The translations under genes were made by a program, and so were the position numbers. A stretch of DNA of 64,000 nucleotides from Anaeromyxobacter sp. GTDB taxonomy: Bacteria > Myxococcota > Myxococcia > Myxococcales > Anaeromyxobacteraceae. The DNA lies in assembly GCA_016718565.1 (NCBI GenBank), contig JADKCZ010000008.1, positions 205,099 to 269,098 of the forward strand, read 5' to 3'. The notes beneath the pieces are model-generated. The model was not told the origin of the DNA and searched no databases. It worked only from the letters and a program-made list of their open reading frames with translations. The number at the start of each line of letters is the position of its first letter. Within the stretch, counting starts at the first letter, position 1. Of this stretch, positions 37,201-46,600 are shown piece after piece.

Positions 37201-37292
37201 GGGCGGCCCTGGCGCGGACCCTGGCGGGGAACGCCCTGGTGGGCGGCGGGGCCGAGGCCCGGCTCGCCGCGGCGGAGCTGGGCGTCCCCTGA
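34227..37292 (+). CDS. Hanks-type Ser/Thr protein kinase with long helical-repeat tail
   Basis: 1021 residues from GTG 34227. The kinase domain (about 14-275) has every catalytic element: GRGAMGEV loop, K43, HRDVKPDN with D131, DFG with D152 and GTVEYMSPEH. It is therefore predicted active. A basic linker and one membrane helix (about 302-322) lead to about 700 residues of helical repeats with TPR character (for example LDGARAAYQRALALGFEGPE, DLDAARARAAEALAAAPERY). This tail would lie outside the membrane. It is probably in an operon with the MocR-type gene. The PASTA-containing giant protein downstream is an attractive but unproven partner. Confidence 0.92.
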   Translation: MSAASAVAALDDHLVLKGLIGRGAMGEVHRAWDAALERAVAVKFLRGFDAREAERVLLEARLQARVEHPHVVRVLEVGTLGGRPCLVLQLVEGPSLADFGPGCTLVERVELVRQAAEGLHAAHREGLVHRDVKPDNVLVDLGGPAPRALVSDFGLARGDEGGLTRSGLPAGTVEYMSPEHVLGASPADYRADIYALGAALYALLAGRPPFRRASEPGGASDETSLLRRILEDAPDPLPPAVPVELRRVVAKAMEKAPEARYASALAFAEDLGRFQRGEPVRARPAPAVERLYRWARRNRAASRALAVALATLLAALGSALWLSRRSGIDSLEAARLGALATSLETRLRLEWLAPPHDLRPALAALRPEVERLRPLAAGGRSAGPASYALGKGLELLDDLDGARAAYQRALALGFEGPEVAEGLGEVMGRLYERERDRALRTLGPAARGERLASLQRELRDPALRSLAQGAGGGWRLPWLRARMALLEGDLDAARARAAEALAAAPERYEARVLQGEAWMAEAERRSDAEQLAEGLAALEQGEAALTAAAEWGRSDPRLLRLLARLHVRRAEFTGRQGKETGALVEAAQGWLDRAARLDPDAPALLIAQAALLMDSERLAANFGRFTGLPRLERAAALLRQAVALRPEDVEARSLLMVALQRVGHFLLERGLPCLEPLDEGIAMLGATVALAPSDPEVRDTGATLLAKKGRWQVEAGLDARATLQAAVQEAEAALRLDPPAPARVQQTLAEALVFLGQASWLSGVDPRPAFERAIAVTEAVTRAEGENFLSTFRTVYILATASMTLLDMGADARPDLARALEAATRARATHPEQPLLGFLHGQVLTIEARRALLDGQDPMPAVGEARRLLTEAVLRMGNPAVAAETRTMLSLLEGRWRVTRGLDPGAALAEAERGFARLEVEVKGTMAGPIGRAACALERARWLRRQGGDAAAAARRGLAPVEEAIRRGGLDPTPRVVQARLLGFTGDVDGGRAALARTLAGNALVGGGAEARLAAAELGVP

Positions 37293-37333
37293 GCTCGCTG
37301 GGCCCGGCCGGACCTCCGGCGCGGGCCGCCGAA

Positions 37334-37427
37334 GTGGTCCACCCGCTATCGGCGAAGTGGACCCTTCGATCCTGGACGCGAGGTCCTAGGGTCGCCCATC
37401 AGCGCGGCCGGGCCGCGAGGGGGAACC
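37334..37427 (+). promoter_or_regulatory. duplicated promoter block, copy 1
   Basis: A 94-base block directly upstream of the Rhs gene that recurs at 43576-43670. The first 35 bases (37334-37368) are identical between copies. They contain the inverted repeat GGTCCAC (37336-37342)/GTGGACC (37357-37363) with a 14-base spacer. TAGGGT (37387-37392) is a possible -10, placing the second half-site at the -35 position. The last part, GCGGCCGGGCCGCGAGGGGG, is also shared and includes the ribosome site. Confidence 0.75.
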
Positions 37428-40400
37428 ATGGGCGAGCGCACGATGAGGCTGGGGTTGGCCTGGGGGCTGGTGGCGGCGCTGGCGGGGTGCGGCGGGGGGG
37501 CTCCCGTCAACCCGCCGGTCACGGCGGCCGTCCCGGGCGTGGTCGGTCTCACCCAGGCGGCGGCCAGCGCCGCCATCGCCGCCGCCGGCCTCGCGGTGGG
37601 AGCGGTGACCATGACCAGCAGCGCCACCGTTCCGGCCGGCAGCGTCGCCAGCCAGGATCCGGCCGCGGGTGCCTTGGTCGCCACCGGCAGCGCGGTGGCC
37701 CTCGGCGTCTCGAGCGGCCCCGCCACGGTGACCACGCCCTCGCTCTCCGGCCTCACCCAGGCCCAGGCCGAGGCCGCGCTCGACGCCGCCGGCCTGCTGC
37801 TCGGCGCCATGACCACCGCCAGCTCCGCCACCGTACCGGCGGGCAGCGTCATCTCCCAGGTCCCCTCGGCCGGCGAGGCCGTGCTGGCCCTCTCCTCCGT
37901 CGACCTGGTGCTCTCCTCGGGCCCCGCGAGCCAGGCGTTGCCACCAGACCCGTCCGCCGTGGCGACCCCCATCTCACCCGCCCAGGCCACCAGCCTGGCG
38001 GCCTCCACCGCCTTCCTCCGGCAGGGCGAGCGCCCCATCCAGACCGGGGTGGGCGTGATCATGGATCCGCTCCGCGTGGCGGTCCTGCGAGGCGAGGTGA
38101 GGACGCGCGACGGGGCGCCGCTCCCGGGGGCCTTGGTGACCATCCTCGGGCACCCCGAGTACGGCGAGACGCTCTCCCGCGCCGACGGTCGCTACGACCT
38201 GGCCGTGAACGGTGGCGCCACGCTGGTGGTGAGCGTGGAGGCGGCGGGCTTCCTGCCGGCCCAGCGCCAGGTGGAGACGCCGTGGGACCGGTGGGTGATG
38301 GTGCCCGGGGTGGTCCTGGTCGCCCTCGACGGCGCCGTGACCGCGGTCGCCTCCGGGTCGGGCGTCCTCCAGGTGGCGCGGGGCACCGCCTCCACCGACG
38401 CGGAGGGGACCCGCCGCTCCACCGTCCTCTTCCCCGCCGGCACCACGGCCTCGCTGCTGATGGCCGACGGCACCACCGTGCCGGCGCCGGTGCTCCACGT
38501 GCGGTCCACCGAGTACACCGTGGGGACGAGCGGACCGGAGGCCATGCCCGGGACCCTCCCGCCCACCAGCGGCTACACCTACGCCATGGAGCTCTCCGCC
38601 GACGAGGCCCTGGCGGCGGGCGCGAGCCACGTGACCTTCTCCAGGCCGGTGGTCCACTACGTCGAGAACTTCCTCGGCTTCCCTGTCGGCACCGGCGTCC
38701 CGCTCGGCTGGTACGACCGGGCCGCGGGGCTCTGGCGTGCCGACGAGAGCGGCGTGGTCCTGCGGGTCCTGGGCGTCACCGGCGGCGCCGCCGACCTGGC
38801 GGTGGACGCTGGCGGTGGCCCGGCCAGCCCGGCGGCCCTGGGCGCGCTGGGCATCGACCTCGAGGAACGACAGGCCCTGGCCTCGCTCTACGTCGCCGGC
38901 CAGTCGCTCTGGCGCGTCCGCATGTCCCACTTCTCGCCGTGGGACGCCAACTGGTCCTTCGGTCCGCCTCCCGACGCGGTGGCCCCGACCCTCCCCGAGG
39001 AGCAGCCCCTCCGGGTGGCCGATGCCATGGAGGAGTGCGGCTCGGTGATCGGGTGCGAGAACCAGAGCCTCGGCGAGTCGGTGCCCCTGGCCGGCACCCC
39101 GTGGCGCCTCCACCACCAGAGCGACCGGACGCCGGGCGCGGTGGCGGGCCAGGACCTGGACATCATGCTCACCCCGCAGGACCTTCCCGCCAGCCTGCTC
39201 CGCGTCGAGCTGGTGGTGGAGGCCGCGGGCCGCCAGTGGGCCTACGCCTTCGCGCCGACCCCGTCGCGCTCCCATGCCTTCCACTTCGACGGGAAGGACG
39301 CCTACGGGCGAGACGTCTGGGGCACGGTGCCGGTCCTGGTCCGCATCGGCTACACCTACGCCGGCGTCTACGCCCAGACCAGCCGCTTCGGCTACAACGG
39401 CAACGGCATCGTCATCGACGGCAGCCGGAGCCGCCGCGAGGTGACGCTCTGGCAGCGCTACCGGGCCAGCCTGTCCCGGTGGAACGCGCTCGGGAACGGG
39501 CTGGGCGGCTGGTCGCTCTCGGTCCAGCACGTGTACGATCCGGGGAGCCAGCGGCTCCTCTACGGGGACGGGCGGACGCGCCAGGTGCCGACCGCCGCCG
39601 TCGAGAACGTACACCGCGATCCACCCGGCGCCGTCCTCCTGCAGCAAGGGACGGTGGCGCTCGGCCCCGACGGCTCGCGCTACCTCGACCTCAGGAGCCA
39701 GCAGGGCGTCCCCTCCGTGCTGCGGGTCCGCGACGACGGATCGCCGCTGTGGCTGGGGCCCGTCGAACTCGCCGGCGGTCCGGTGGTCGGGCCCGACGGC
39801 GCGCTGTTCCTCAAGGTCAAGACCAGCGCCAGCGGCCCCTGGTCCATCCGGCGCTACGTCGATCTGGGCGATGGCAGCGCCGGCCCTCCCTCCGGCACCT
39901 TCGTGGCCGGTCCCTTCAGCGCCCTCAGCTTCGAGTCCACGCCCCTGGCCGTCGGGCCGGACGGCGCCGTCTACTTCGCCGTGGACGCGCTGGTCAAGCG
40001 GGTCGGGCCGGACGGGGTGGTCTCCACCGTCGCCGGGGATGGCCTCGGCGGGCCGTCGGGCGGAGACGGGGGGCCGGCCACCGGGACCTCCCTGGGCCTG
40101 CCCAAGCACCTGGCCGTGACCGCCGACGGCAGCCTCTACATCGAGGACCGGGGCCAGGCCCGGGTGCGTCGGGTCTCGCCCGCCGGCCTCATCTCCACGG
40201 TGGCCGGCACCGGCACCCCGGGGAACACGGGCGACGGCGGCCCGGCCACCTCGGCGGCCATCGACCCACAGGGGATGGCCGTGTCGATCGATGGCGAGGT
40301 GGCCATCCTCAACAAGGGCTTCAGCCCCCTGCTCGGACAGTACGCCACGGTCCGGCTGGTCGGGACCGACGGCACGATCACCACCATCGCCGGAGGCGGT

Positions 40401-43400
40401 GACCGCTACGACGGGCCGGCCCTGGCCACCAACCTCGCCACCGGCGGCGCCTTCGGGAGCTACCTGGCCTTCGGCCCCGACGGCTGGCTCAACGTGGGCG
40501 GCTTCTACGGCTCCGAGCGGGTCATCCGTCGCATCCTGCCGTCCCTGCCGCGGGCGGGCCGGGGCCAGTTCGCCGTACCCGACGAGGACGGGCGGGAGGT
40601 CCACCTCTTCACCGCCGAGGGGCGGCACCTGCGGACGGTGGACGGGACCACCGGCGGCCTCGTCCGCGCCTTCGCCTATGACGACGCCGGACGGCTCGCC
40701 AGCGTGACCGACGGCGCCGGCACCACCACCGTGGAGCGAACCGGCAGCGCGCCGGCCGCCGTGACGGGCCCCTTCGGCCACCGCACGCTCCTCTCCGTCG
40801 ACGCGGCCGGCTGGCTCTCCCGGATCGAGGATCCCGCCGGCGCCACCTGGGCGCCGACCGCCTCGGCCAGCGGGTTGCTGCAGGGCCTCACCGATCCCCT
40901 GGGCCGGACGCACACCTACGCCTACGACGCCCGCGGGCGGCTCCTCGAGGACCGCGGCCCCGCAGGCGCGGTGACCACCCTGGCGCGCGTCGAGACGGCC
41001 ACCGGGCTCAGCGTCACCACCACCACCGCCCTCGGCCGCAGGCGCCGCTACGACGTGGCGTACCTGGCGGCCGGGGGCGTCCACCGCACCGTGGTGGAGG
41101 CCTCGGGCGCCACCCGCGCCTGGTCACTGGTCGCCGACGGGGTCGAGCGAGCGACCGCCGCCGACGGGACGGTCACCACCGTGACCTGGGAGCCCGATCC
41201 GCGCTGGGGCATGGCAGCGCCCTTCCCGAAGACCACCGAGATCAGGACGCCGGGGGGCACCACGCGGACCATCACCTCCACCCGGACCGCGGCGCTGTCG
41301 ACGCCTGGGGATCCGCTCGGGCCCGCCGACCTGGTGGAGACGGTGACGGAGGCCGGTCGGACCTGGCGCGCCGCCTACGCGTGGGCGACACGCACCTGGA
41401 CGCTCACCTCGCCGGGCGGGCGCGTCAGCAACCAGCGGCTCGATCCCGCTGGCCAGACGGCCTCGATCGCCGCGGCGGGCCACACGCCGCTCACCTTCAG
41501 CTTCGACTCGTCGGGGCGGGTGGTGGGGAGCGCCGAGGGCGCCCGCACGCGGTCCTTCGCATGGGGCGCCGACGGCCGCCTGGCCAGCCTGACCGACGCC
41601 GTCGGCAGGACCACGACCTTCGCGCGGGACGCGCTCGGTCGGGCCACCAGCGAGCTCCTGCCGGGGGGACGCACCCTCGGGCTGGCCTACGACGCGGTCG
41701 GCAACCTCGCCGCCGTGACGCCGCCCAGCCGGGGCGCCCATACCCTGGAGTGGTCGCCGGTGGACCTGCTGGCCGGCGTCACGCCGCCGCCGGTGGACGG
41801 GGCGGGCACCCGCACCACCACCTATGCCCATGACGCCGACCGGAACCGCACCGGCGCCGGCCTGCCGGACGGCGATGTCGTCGTCCAGGCCTGGGCGGAT
41901 CCCGCCGGCGGCCTGATCGGCACGGACGGCCAGCTGGCCTCGACGGCCAGCGCCGCCGGCACCGCCCGCTTCGGCTGGGACGCTGCCGGGAGGCTCGCCT
42001 CGGCGACGGCCGACGGGGTCACCTTCTCCGTGGCTTACGATGGCGCGCTGGTCACCAGCCAGTCCTGGACCGGCGCCGTGGCCGGCGTGGTCACGGCCGC
42101 CTTCGACGCGCAGCACCGGCCGGTCTCCCTGACCGTGGCCGGCGTCCCCACCGCGCTGGCCTACGACGCCGACGGGCTGCTCACCGGCGCCGGGGCGCTC
42201 TCCGTCACCCGCGACGCCGCCAGCGGCCTGCCGGTCGCCACCGGGCTCGGCGCCGTGGCCACGGTCGAGGGCTGGAGCCCCCTCGGCGAGCCGGCCACCT
42301 CGGCGGCCTCGGCCGGCGCCACCGCCCTCTACGGCGTGTCCCTCACCCGGGACGCGCTCGGGCGGATCACGGGAGTGGCGGAGACGGTGCAGGGCGTCTC
42401 CCGGACCGTCGGCTACGGCTATGACACGGCCGGCCGGCTGGCCGCGGTCACCGTGGACGGATCCCTGGCCGCGGCCTACGGGTACGACCCGCAGGGGAAC
42501 CGGACCTCGCTCGCCACCGGCGGGATCACCGTGGGCGCGACCTTCGACGCCCAGGACCGGCTCCTCACCGCGGGCTCGAACACCTACGGCTGGACGCCCA
42601 CCGGCACCCTGGCCTCCCGCAGCGGCGCGGCCGGCGCCACCACCTTCCAGCACGACGCCCAGGGCCGGCTCAGGGGCGCGGTGCTGCCGGACGGCCGGCG
42701 GCTCGACTACCTGCTCGACGGCCTGGGACGGCGGGTCGGGAAGCGGGTGGACGGCCTGCTCGCCGAGGGGTTCCTCTTTGACGGCGAGCGGCCGGTGGCC
42801 TGGCTCGACGGCGCCGGAGGGGTCATCGCGGTCTTCGTCTACGGCCCGCGAGGCCACGCGCCGGAGTACCTGGTCTCCGGGGCGGCCACCTATCGCATCG
42901 TCGCCGACCACCTCGGCAGCCCGCGCCTGGTGGTGGACGCCGCCACCGGCGCGGTGGTGCAGCGGCTCGACTACGACGCCTTCGGCGAGGTCCTCCTCGA
43001 CAGCAACCCCGGCTTCCAGCCGTTCGGCTTCGCCGGCGGCCTGCGCGACCTGGACACCGGCCTCACCCACTTCGGGGCCCGGGACTACGACCCCGCCACC
43101 GGCCGCTGGACCTCCAAGGACCCGCTCGGCTTCGCGGCCGGCGACGGCAACCTCTACGCCTACGCCGGGAACGATCCGGTGAACCGGATCGATCCCTCGG
43201 GCCTCGCCGAGGTCTGCGCCGCCCGCCGCCACGTCAGGCCCGGAGACACGCTCTTCATCAACGCCGCGGACACCACGTTGCTGGAGTGGGCCAGCGCCGG
43301 CTCGAGACCACTGAAGCGCTTCCAGCCGGGAACGACGGTCACCTTCCGCGGCATCGACCCGGCCGACAGCCGGTTCATCCAGGTGGAGCAGGGTGGCCAG

Positions 43401-43532
43401 GCGGGCTACATGCTCAGGCAGGACCTCTCGAACCAGCACTTCGGAACCGAGGTCCTGCCCGGCATCCCGGTCGTTGGACGGCCCCTGGACGCCCATGCCT
43501 ACCCATCCTACGGCGCCGGGACCAAGGGGTGA
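37428..43532 (+). CDS. giant PASTA-NHL-Rhs lipoprotein
   Basis: 2034 residues. Lipoprotein signal with lipobox LAALAGC (about 12-20). Two PASTA-like units follow (about 35-167; VPGVVGLTQAAASAAIAAAG, PSLSGLTQAQAEAALDAAG), then a carboxypeptidase-regulatory-like beta sandwich (about 222-287), NHL-type propeller repeats (about 840-1040; VSTVAGDG and ISTVAGTGTPGNTGDGG), YD/Rhs repeats (about 1065-1810) and the Rhs core (about 1826-1925; DHLGSPRLVVD, GARDYDPATGRWTSKDPLGF, NRIDPSGL). The 110-residue tail looks SH3-like (GYMLRQDLS) rather than like a known toxin. No separate immunity gene follows in the 138-base gap. PASTA units bind peptidoglycan in other proteins; the NHL plus YD order recalls teneurins. 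Role unknown; a surface shell or delivery protein is inferred. Confidence 0.9.
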   Translation: MGERTMRLGLAWGLVAALAGCGGGAPVNPPVTAAVPGVVGLTQAAASAAIAAAGLAVGAVTMTSSATVPAGSVASQDPAAGALVATGSAVALGVSSGPATVTTPSLSGLTQAQAEAALDAAGLLLGAMTTASSATVPAGSVISQVPSAGEAVLALSSVDLVLSSGPASQALPPDPSAVATPISPAQATSLAASTAFLRQGERPIQTGVGVIMDPLRVAVLRGEVRTRDGAPLPGALVTILGHPEYGETLSRADGRYDLAVNGGATLVVSVEAAGFLPAQRQVETPWDRWVMVPGVVLVALDGAVTAVASGSGVLQVARGTASTDAEGTRRSTVLFPAGTTASLLMADGTTVPAPVLHVRSTEYTVGTSGPEAMPGTLPPTSGYTYAMELSADEALAAGASHVTFSRPVVHYVENFLGFPVGTGVPLGWYDRAAGLWRADESGVVLRVLGVTGGAADLAVDAGGGPASPAALGALGIDLEERQALASLYVAGQSLWRVRMSHFSPWDANWSFGPPPDAVAPTLPEEQPLRVADAMEECGSVIGCENQSLGESVPLAGTPWRLHHQSDRTPGAVAGQDLDIMLTPQDLPASLLRVELVVEAAGRQWAYAFAPTPSRSHAFHFDGKDAYGRDVWGTVPVLVRIGYTYAGVYAQTSRFGYNGNGIVIDGSRSRREVTLWQRYRASLSRWNALGNGLGGWSLSVQHVYDPGSQRLLYGDGRTRQVPTAAVENVHRDPPGAVLLQQGTVALGPDGSRYLDLRSQQGVPSVLRVRDDGSPLWLGPVELAGGPVVGPDGALFLKVKTSASGPWSIRRYVDLGDGSAGPPSGTFVAGPFSALSFESTPLAVGPDGAVYFAVDALVKRVGPDGVVSTVAGDGLGGPSGGDGGPATGTSLGLPKHLAVTADGSLYIEDRGQARVRRVSPAGLISTVAGTGTPGNTGDGGPATSAAIDPQGMAVSIDGEVAILNKGFSPLLGQYATVRLVGTDGTITTIAGGGDRYDGPALATNLATGGAFGSYLAFGPDGWLNVGGFYGSERVIRRILPSLPRAGRGQFAVPDEDGREVHLFTAEGRHLRTVDGTTGGLVRAFAYDDAGRLASVTDGAGTTTVERTGSAPAAVTGPFGHRTLLSVDAAGWLSRIEDPAGATWAPTASASGLLQGLTDPLGRTHTYAYDARGRLLEDRGPAGAVTTLARVETATGLSVTTTTALGRRRRYDVAYLAAGGVHRTVVEASGATRAWSLVADGVERATAADGTVTTVTWEPDPRWGMAAPFPKTTEIRTPGGTTRTITSTRTAALSTPGDPLGPADLVETVTEAGRTWRAAYAWATRTWTLTSPGGRVSNQRLDPAGQTASIAAAGHTPLTFSFDSSGRVVGSAEGARTRSFAWGADGRLASLTDAVGRTTTFARDALGRATSELLPGGRTLGLAYDAVGNLAAVTPPSRGAHTLEWSPVDLLAGVTPPPVDGAGTRTTTYAHDADRNRTGAGLPDGDVVVQAWADPAGGLIGTDGQLASTASAAGTARFGWDAAGRLASATADGVTFSVAYDGALVTSQSWTGAVAGVVTAAFDAQHRPVSLTVAGVPTALAYDADGLLTGAGALSVTRDAASGLPVATGLGAVATVEGWSPLGEPATSAASAGATALYGVSLTRDALGRITGVAETVQGVSRTVGYGYDTAGRLAAVTVDGSLAAAYGYDPQGNRTSLATGGITVGATFDAQDRLLTAGSNTYGWTPTGTLASRSGAAGATTFQHDAQGRLRGAVLPDGRRLDYLLDGLGRRVGKRVDGLLAEGFLFDGERPVAWLDGAGGVIAVFVYGPRGHAPEYLVSGAATYRIVADHLGSPRLVVDAATGAVVQRLDYDAFGEVLLDSNPGFQPFGFAGGLRDLDTGLTHFGARDYDPATGRWTSKDPLGFAAGDGNLYAYAGNDPVNRIDPSGLAEVCAARRHVRPGDTLFINAADTTLLEWASAGSRPLKRFQPGTTVTFRGIDPADSRFIQVEQGGQAGYMLRQDLSNQHFGTEVLPGIPVVGRPLDAHAYPSYGAGTKG

Positions 43533-43575
43533 CCGAGCCGCGGCTGCGCCCAACCTCCGGGGGCCACTCCCGGAG

Positions 43576-43670
43576 GTGGTCCACCCGCTATCGGCGAAGT
43601 GGACCCTTCGCTTCCTGACGTGGCGCCCTAGGGTCTCCCCATCACCGCGGCCGGGCCGCGAGGGGGAAGC
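43576..43670 (+). promoter_or_regulatory. duplicated promoter block, copy 2
   Basis: Second copy of the 95-base block, in front of the Ig/RCC1 lipoprotein gene. The inverted repeat is at 43578-43584 and 43599-43605, the -10-like TAGGGT at 43629-43634, and the shared ribosome-site block ends one base before ATG 43671. Bases between 43611 and 43628 diverge from copy 1. Confidence 0.75.
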
Positions 43671-46600
43671 ATGGGCGTGCAGACGAGGCGGCTGGGCTTG
43701 GCGGTGGTGCTGGCGGCGGCGCTGGCAGGGTGCGCGGGAACGGCTGGCACCGCGGATGGCACCGCGGCCATCGGCGCTGCGGGCGGCACGGTGACCGAGG
43801 CCGGCGGCGCGTCGGTGGTGGTGCCGGCCGGCGCCTTCGAGGCCGAGACCACGCTGCGGATCGCCAAGGACGCGACCGGCGCGCCGGCCCTCCCGGCGGG
43901 GCTGACCGCCGCTGGCGACACCTACGTCATCACTCCCCACGGCGGGTCGTTCGCGCAGCCGGTGGAGGTGCGGATCCCGGCGCCGGCGCTGTCGCTGCAG
44001 CCGAACGAGGAGCTCAAGCTCGCCAAGGCCCAGCCTGGCGGGGAGTGGGTCATCCTCGGGGACAGCGTGCTCGCCGAAGGTGTGCTGAGCGCCCAGGTGA
44101 GCAGCTTCTCGTTCTTCGTGGCGTTGCGGGGGAGCTACCCGCTGCCCGTGCTCCAGGCCCCCACCTTCTCGGTCACCACCAGCCTCACCTGCGTCCACCA
44201 GCCCTGCGAGGCCGTGGTCGGCAGCGTCATCGCCAACCTCTCGGTCGCCACCAACGGCGGTCAAGTGCCACGGGACTGCCAGAAGCCGGTGCTGGTGGTC
44301 GTCAGCCGTGGGCTCCGCGGTGGCGCTCCCTACAGCCTGCCCCGGGAGACGGTCAGCATCGATGGCGGCCTGGCCACGATCTTCGGTGACCCGGGCCCCG
44401 CGGGGATCTCGCAGGAGATCCGCATCTCGGTGGAGCTGGCGTGCCTCTCTGGCCCGGGCAGGCGCCTGGGTCCAGAGCAGGTCATCCGGTGGCGCCCGTT
44501 CCCGGCCTATCCAGCGCTCGCCGTGGCGGGCTCGCCGGCAGGCCTGGATGTCGTGGAGGGGCTGGAGGCACAGGTCCGTGCCGTGCTGCTGGGCGGCGCC
44601 GTGCAGCTCGACGCTCGCGGCGGGCGCCCCCTCCTTCCGACCCCGGCCAACCGAGCGATCATCGACTGGGAGCGCAGCGACGACGCCGGAACCTCCTGGC
44701 GGACCATCGCGCGCTCCTACCAGGACGAGGCGAACCCGACCCCCGACCCCACCCAGTCCACGCCCTGGGCGCTCTGGGGCGTGAGCCACGGCTTCATCGC
44801 CTCGGCCTCCGATCGGGGTGCGCTCCTCCGGGTCCGCGCCTGCTACACCCCACCGGACGTCCCGGCGCCGCCTTGTGTCACCGGCCCGATCACCCAGGTC
44901 AACGTGCTCCAGCAGAGCGCCCTCCCCGCCTTCACCTCGGTCCCCCGCTCGGTCCTGGTGACCGCCGGCCAGCCCGCCACCTTCACCGCCACCGCCGGCG
45001 GCGCCCCGGCCCCTGCGCTCCGGTGGCAGACCCGGGCCGCCAACGACGCCGGCGCCTGGTCCGACGCGACCGGCGGCACCGGCGCCACCACCGGCGCGTA
45101 CACCACGGCCGCCCTCTCGCTCGCCGACAACGGCCGCCAGTACCGCGCCGTGGCCACCAACGCGGCCGGCAGCGTGGAGAGCCCGGCCGTCACCGCCTCG
45201 GTGAGCGACGCCGACGTGGCCCCCACCATCACCACCCAGCCCGCCGGCCTCTCGGTGACCACCGGCAGCGACGCCGCCTTCGCCGTGGTGGCCCGCGGCA
45301 CCGAGGCGCTCGCCTACCAGTGGCGCAAGGACGGCACCCCCATCGCCGGCGCCACCGGCCCGGTGCTGCGGCTCTCCGCGGTCGGCGCCGACAGCGCGGG
45401 CGCCTACTCCGTGCTGGTGTCGAACCTCGCCGGCGCGGCGGCCAGCGACACAGCCGCGCTCACGGTCAGCCCGGGCACCCCGGCCCTGGCGGCGCCGGTC
45501 ATCGTCACCCAGCCCACTTCGATCGCCGTCGGCGAGGGGAGCGACGCCACCTTCGCCGTCGGCGTGAGCGGCGGCGGGCTCCTCGCCTTCCAGTGGTCCA
45601 AGGACGGGGTGCCCATCGCCGGCGCCACCGCCGCGGCCCTCACCCTCCCCGGCGTGACGCCCGCCCACCAGGGCAACTACGGGGTGCTGGTCACCAACGC
45701 GGCCGGCAGCGCCACCAGCGGGAGCGCCTCCCTCGAGGTCAGCCCCGCGCCGGCCCCGCCCGACGTGACCCCGCCCACCATCACCACCCAGCCGGCCACG
45801 CTGGTGGTCCTGCCGGGCGGCGGGGCCACCCTGGCGGTGGCGGTGACCGGCGCCGGCCCGCTCTCCTACCAGTGGACCCACGGCGACTCCTTCGTGGTCG
45901 GGGGCACCGGCCCGGTGCTCCACCTGCCCAGCGTCGGCCCGGCCGATGCTGGCGACTACGCGGTCGTCGTCACCAACGTCTTCGGCACCGCCTTCTCGGA
46001 CACGGCCCAGATCATCCTGGTCGGCGCGCCGGGCATCATCACGCAGCCGGCCGATGCCAGCGTCGTGGAGGGGAGCAGCGCCACCTTCACGGTCGCGGCC
46101 ACCGGCGCCGGCCTCGGCTACCAGTGGCTGCGCAACGGCCTCGTGGTCCCCGGCGCCACCGGCCCCACCCACACAACCCCGGCCACCACCCTGGCCGAGA
46201 GCGGCGCGCTCTACGCCGTGCTGGTCTACAGCGGCGCCGGGCTGGTCCAGAGCCAGCCGGCGGTGCTGACCGTCACCGCGCCGCCGGTGGTCGCAGGTCC
46301 GCCGCGGGCCACCCTCGCCGCCGGGCCACAGCACACCTGCGCCATCCGGGCCGACGCCAGCCTGGCCTGCTGGGGCGAAGGCGGGCAGCTCGGCACCGGG
46401 GACTCCACCCGCTGGTCCACGCCCTTCACCGTCCCGCTGGCCGGGGCGGTCAGCGCGGTGGCGGCCGGCGGCGCGGGCGGCTGCGCCATCCATGGCCCCG
46501 GCGACCTGAGCTGCTGGGGTGGGGGCTCCTCCCTGGCGCCGGTCCTGGTGGCCGGCCACACCGGCGTGCTGGCGGTGAGCGTGGGGACCTCCCACCGCTG

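Noticed and set aside
43200..43670. Polymorphic toxin tip with immunity gene after the Rhs core
   Set aside because: The tail looks SH3-like, no toxin motif is visible and the 138-base gap contains only a promoter block.
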